DNA of 64,000 nt, taken from contig JBGAUL010000004.1 in assembly GCA_044228685.1 (NCBI GenBank), positions 1 through 64,000 on the forward strand, read 5' to 3'. The DNA is from JBBATK01 sp044228685 (GTDB lineage: Bacteria > Bacteroidota > Ignavibacteria > Kapaibacteriales > NICIL-2). The notes below the pieces were generated by a model, which made no database searches, had not been told where the DNA came from, and saw nothing but the letters and a program-made list of their open reading frames with translations. Shown one piece after another: positions 61,814 through 64,000 of the stretch. Each line of letters begins with the position of its first letter. Position 1 is the first letter of the stretch. The translations under genes and the position numbers were made by a program.

Positions 61814-62155
61814 TTAGTCGTTAGTAGATACTACGATTGTCAAATGATGTGAACGCTTTCTGATCTTATACGCACGACCCATTGGAGCCGGCGAAATACG
61901 CTTCAGTGACGTTCCTTGGTCGACATATACCGTCTTTACGATCATGTCTTCTTCCTTTGCATACGAACCTCCGGCATTGCGCAGGTTCGCGATGGCTGAG
62001 CGCAGAGTCATCTCTGCAACCTTTGATGCCATCTTCGGAGAGAATCGCAGGATTGTCAGAGCTTCCGCTGCTGATTTACCGCGAATCGTGTCAATCACCA
62101 AGCGCATTTTACGCGGTGATGTCGGGACGTGTCGTGCAATTGCTTTCGATTCCAT
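61814..62155 (-). CDS. rplV: Ribosomal protein L22
   Basis: A 113-residue protein lining the exit tunnel. ARHVPTSPRKMRLVIDTIRGKSAAEAL begins it; SLKRISPAPMGRAYKIRKRSHHLTIVV ends it. It lies 12 bases before rpsS's stop on the coding strand. Confidence 0.97.
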   Translation of the reverse strand: MESKAIARHVPTSPRKMRLVIDTIRGKSAAEALTILRFSPKMASKVAEMTLRSAIANLRNAGGSYAKEEDMIVKTVYVDQGTSLKRISPAPMGRAYKIRKRSHHLTIVVSTND

Positions 62156-62167
62156 ACTGATTTCGTA

Positions 62168-62437
62168 TTAGTCTTTTCTATTTCCTGAGTGACCACGATA
62201 AGTGCGCGTTGGAGCGAACTCGCCCAGCTTGTGCCCTACCATGTTTTCGGTCACGTACACTGGAATAAACTTGTTGCCATTGTGCACCGCAAATGTGTGT
62301 CCAACGAACTCCGGCGTAATTGTCGATGCACGACTCCAGGTCTTGATTACCTGCTTCTTGTTTGAGTCGTTAAGTATATCAACCTTCTTTTGAAGTTTGA
62401 AGTATACAAATGCACCTTTTTTCAGTGAACGTGGCAT
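62168..62437 (-). CDS. rpsS: Ribosomal protein S19
   Basis: An 89-residue 30S head protein. MPRSLKKGAFVYFKLQKKVD, TWSRASTITPEFVGHTFAVHNGNKFIPVYVTENMVGHKLGEFAPTRTYRGH-type core. Canonical length. Confidence 0.98.
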   Translation of the reverse strand: MPRSLKKGAFVYFKLQKKVDILNDSNKKQVIKTWSRASTITPEFVGHTFAVHNGNKFIPVYVTENMVGHKLGEFAPTRTYRGHSGNRKD

Positions 62438-62455
62438 ATCCTATTCTTCCTTCAA

Positions 62456-63289
62456 TTATTTTTTCTTACGAATAATCAATTTCGATGATGCTTTCTTGCG
62501 CTTGCGAGTCTTCAAGCCCTTTGAAAGCTGACCCCATGGTGAACGCAAGTGCTTCTTACCACCACCGGACTTGGAGCGTCCTTCACCACCACCGTTCGGG
62601 TGATCGATTGGATTCATCGCCATACCACGAGTCTGAGGACGAATACCCATCCAACGCTTACGACCAGCTTTACCGTGAAGAATGTTCTCGTGATCAGAGT
62701 TACCTACTGTTCCAAGTGTAGCCATACAGTTTGACAAAACCATACGAATCTCACCTGAAGGCAACTTGATCTGAGCATACTTACCTTCAAATCCAACAAC
62801 CTGTGCTGACATACCGGCAGAACGAACCATTTGTCCACCCTTGCCTGGCTTCAACTCAATGTTGTGAATGAAAATTCCAGGAGGAATCTTGCTCAATGGC
62901 AAGCAGTTTCCATCCTTCAAGTCAGCTGTCTGGCTTGCAATAATCGTAGCTCCAACCTTCAAGCCGTTTGGTGCCAAGATGTAACGATGTTCGCCATCGC
63001 TATACTTTACCAAGGCAATACGTGCCGAACGATTTGGATCGTACTCGATAGTCTCGACCGTAGCCGGCATGTCGATTTTATTACGCTTGAAATCGATGAT
63101 ACGATATTGTTGCTTGTGTCCACCACCACGGTGACGTGAAGTAATGCGGCCTGTGTTATTACGACCTCCACTTTTCTTCTTGATACGCAGCAACTTTTTA
63201 AACGGCTTCTCTGCTGTGAGCTCATTAAAATCGCTCACGCTATAAAAGCGCGTTCCCGGCGTAATTGGTTTTAATTGACGAATTCCCAT
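62456..63289 (-). CDS. rplB: Ribosomal protein L2
   Basis: A core 50S protein near the peptidyl-transferase centre. Length 277. SGGRNNTGRITSRHRGGGHKQQYR begins the RNA-binding domain, and RGMAMNPIDHPNGGGEGRS is the signature near the C-terminus, followed by LRSPWGQLSKGLKTRKRKK. Confidence 0.98.
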   Translation of the reverse strand: MGIRQLKPITPGTRFYSVSDFNELTAEKPFKKLLRIKKKSGGRNNTGRITSRHRGGGHKQQYRIIDFKRNKIDMPATVETIEYDPNRSARIALVKYSDGEHRYILAPNGLKVGATIIASQTADLKDGNCLPLSKIPPGIFIHNIELKPGKGGQMVRSAGMSAQVVGFEGKYAQIKLPSGEIRMVLSNCMATLGTVGNSDHENILHGKAGRKRWMGIRPQTRGMAMNPIDHPNGGGEGRSKSGGGKKHLRSPWGQLSKGLKTRKRKKASSKLIIRKKK

Positions 63290-63318
63290 GACAGCTTAAT
63301 CCTGGTTGATCTCACATC

Positions 63319-63624
63319 TTATTGCTTTTCACCTTCACCACTAACGATATCGATTGAATAACCTTCCTTCAATCGAACATATGCTTTCTTGCGAGCCTTT
63401 GTACGACCACGCATTAAGCCACGCTTGGTGTAGCGTGAACGATACTTGCCTTTTACATTGACCGTACGAACCTGCTCAACCTTGACCTGGAACATGTGCT
63501 CCACTGCCTTGGCGATTTCAATCTTGTTGGTACCCACTGCTACTTCAAACACATAGTGCTTGTGAATGTGGTTTACCTTGTTCGATTTCTCAGTGACAAT
63601 CGGTCGTTTAATTAAATGCAGCAT
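63319..63624 (-). CDS. rplW: Ribosomal protein L23
   Basis: A 101-residue exit-tunnel protein, the docking site for trigger factor and SRP. LIKRPIVTEKSNKVNHIHKHYVFEVAVGTNKIEI begins it, and RTVNVKGKYRSRYTKRGLMRGR follows. Canonical length. Confidence 0.97.
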   Translation of the reverse strand: MLHLIKRPIVTEKSNKVNHIHKHYVFEVAVGTNKIEIAKAVEHMFQVKVEQVRTVNVKGKYRSRYTKRGLMRGRTKARKKAYVRLKEGYSIDIVSGEGEKQ

Positions 63625-63640
63625 AATAGTCTCTGTATTC

Positions 63641-64000
63641 TTAGTTCATAGCTCCTGAACCATTTTCACCGAAGGAGCGCACAATTGCTTCAATTGCGTC
63701 TTTGCTCACGACAAGCTTCTTATGGTTGAGAATGTCATAGGTTGAAATCTTGTCAGCCAAAGCAGTTGTGACACGTGGGATGTTACGTGACGCCAGTACT
63801 ACATTCTGACGCACATCCGGAAGAAGAACCAATGTCTTTTCGCCTTCCAAACCCAGCGCGCGAAGTACCGAAGTCATGTTCTTGGTCTTGTGATCAGCGA
63901 ATTGAAGTTGATCAACAACAACAATGCTCTGCTCTTGTGCACGACACGAGAATGCTGACTTACGAGCCAAACGCTTCATCTTCACCGGAATGTCAATCGT
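63641..64000 (-). CDS. rplD: Ribosomal protein L4, C-terminal part (5' end outside the window)
   Basis: The frame stays open through position 64000 (TIDIPVKMKRLARKSAFSCRAQ). The visible 119 residues include RLARKSAFS, KTKNMTSVLRALGLEGEKTLVLLPD and SRNIPRVTTALADKISTYDILNHKKLVV, the second half of L4. The start, and the genes rplC and rpsJ expected upstream, lie to the right of the window. Confidence 0.96.
   Translation of the reverse strand, partial: TIDIPVKMKRLARKSAFSCRAQEQSIVVVDQLQFADHKTKNMTSVLRALGLEGEKTLVLLPDVRQNVVLASRNIPRVTTALADKISTYDILNHKKLVVSKDAIEAIVRSFGENGSGAMN

Noticed and set aside
1..64000. tRNA, rRNA and other known structured RNA genes
   Set aside because: I looked through the intergenic gaps for T-loop sequences and rRNA landmarks and found none apart from the group II intron end; a covariance search would be needed to exclude small RNAs.

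Overview
The window is a contiguous piece of a bacterial chromosome of about 48% GC (by eye). It is gene dense, has few Shine-Dalgarno sequences and shows several promoter-like boxes of the Bacteroidota form TAnnTTTG. Together with a fused 2-oxoacid dehydrogenase E1, FlgD/T9SS-like secreted proteins, a PorW-like TPR lipoprotein and HprK, this suggests the Bacteroidota/Chlorobiota (FCB) group, perhaps an Ignavibacteria- or Kapabacteria-like lineage. The assignment is inference; no 16S gene is present.

Layout. 1-128: the 5' end of a group IIC intron, inserted exactly behind the terminator of a fused E1 dehydrogenase gene (187-2664). 2823-7028: PAP2 phosphatase, an orphan FliO-like protein and mreBCD. 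7129-16770: secreted transglutaminase-like protein, SMC, FlK-like thioesterase, Rieske protein, asparaginyl-tRNA synthetase and a DeaD-type helicase. 16898-28192: envelope polysaccharide locus (TMTC-like membrane protein, WecB, SLBB export protein, polyprenyl-phosphate sugar transferase, DPM-like GT2, an unusual GT2 to PGT fusion and a GT4), with accA embedded in it. 28275-32996: a catalytically degenerate RsuA-family protein with a long RYDDRPP repeat tail, a Nudix hydrolase, ribosomal protein S1 and a secreted FlgD-like protein. 33199-39226 (minus): a MacAB/TolC-type export operon with two permeases. 39403-43834: HprK, a TPR lipoprotein and a PAS histidine kinase. 43862-50085 (minus): engB, purE, Wzz, a Wzy/WaaL-type protein, a glycosyltransferase, a small HicB-like protein and a TPR protein. 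50206-64000 (minus): S10-spc-alpha ribosomal superoperon from rplD to rplQ with rpoA, map, infA and secY, but without rpsD.

The two glycan blocks (16.9-28.2 kb and 45.3-48.9 kb) together supply most parts of a Wzx/Wzy-type pathway: precursor supply, initiating transferase, glycosyltransferases, chain-length control, polymerase/ligase and outer-membrane export. No flippase is visible.

The most unusual signals are: a 23-base element shared, with two mismatches, by the upstream regions of smc and asnS; a terminator-like hairpin inside the asnS leader; terminators that abut the start codons of downstream genes; the degenerate pseudouridine synthase; the GT2-PGT fusion lacking the PGT catalytic segment; and the missing rpsD, with a perfect hairpin in its place.
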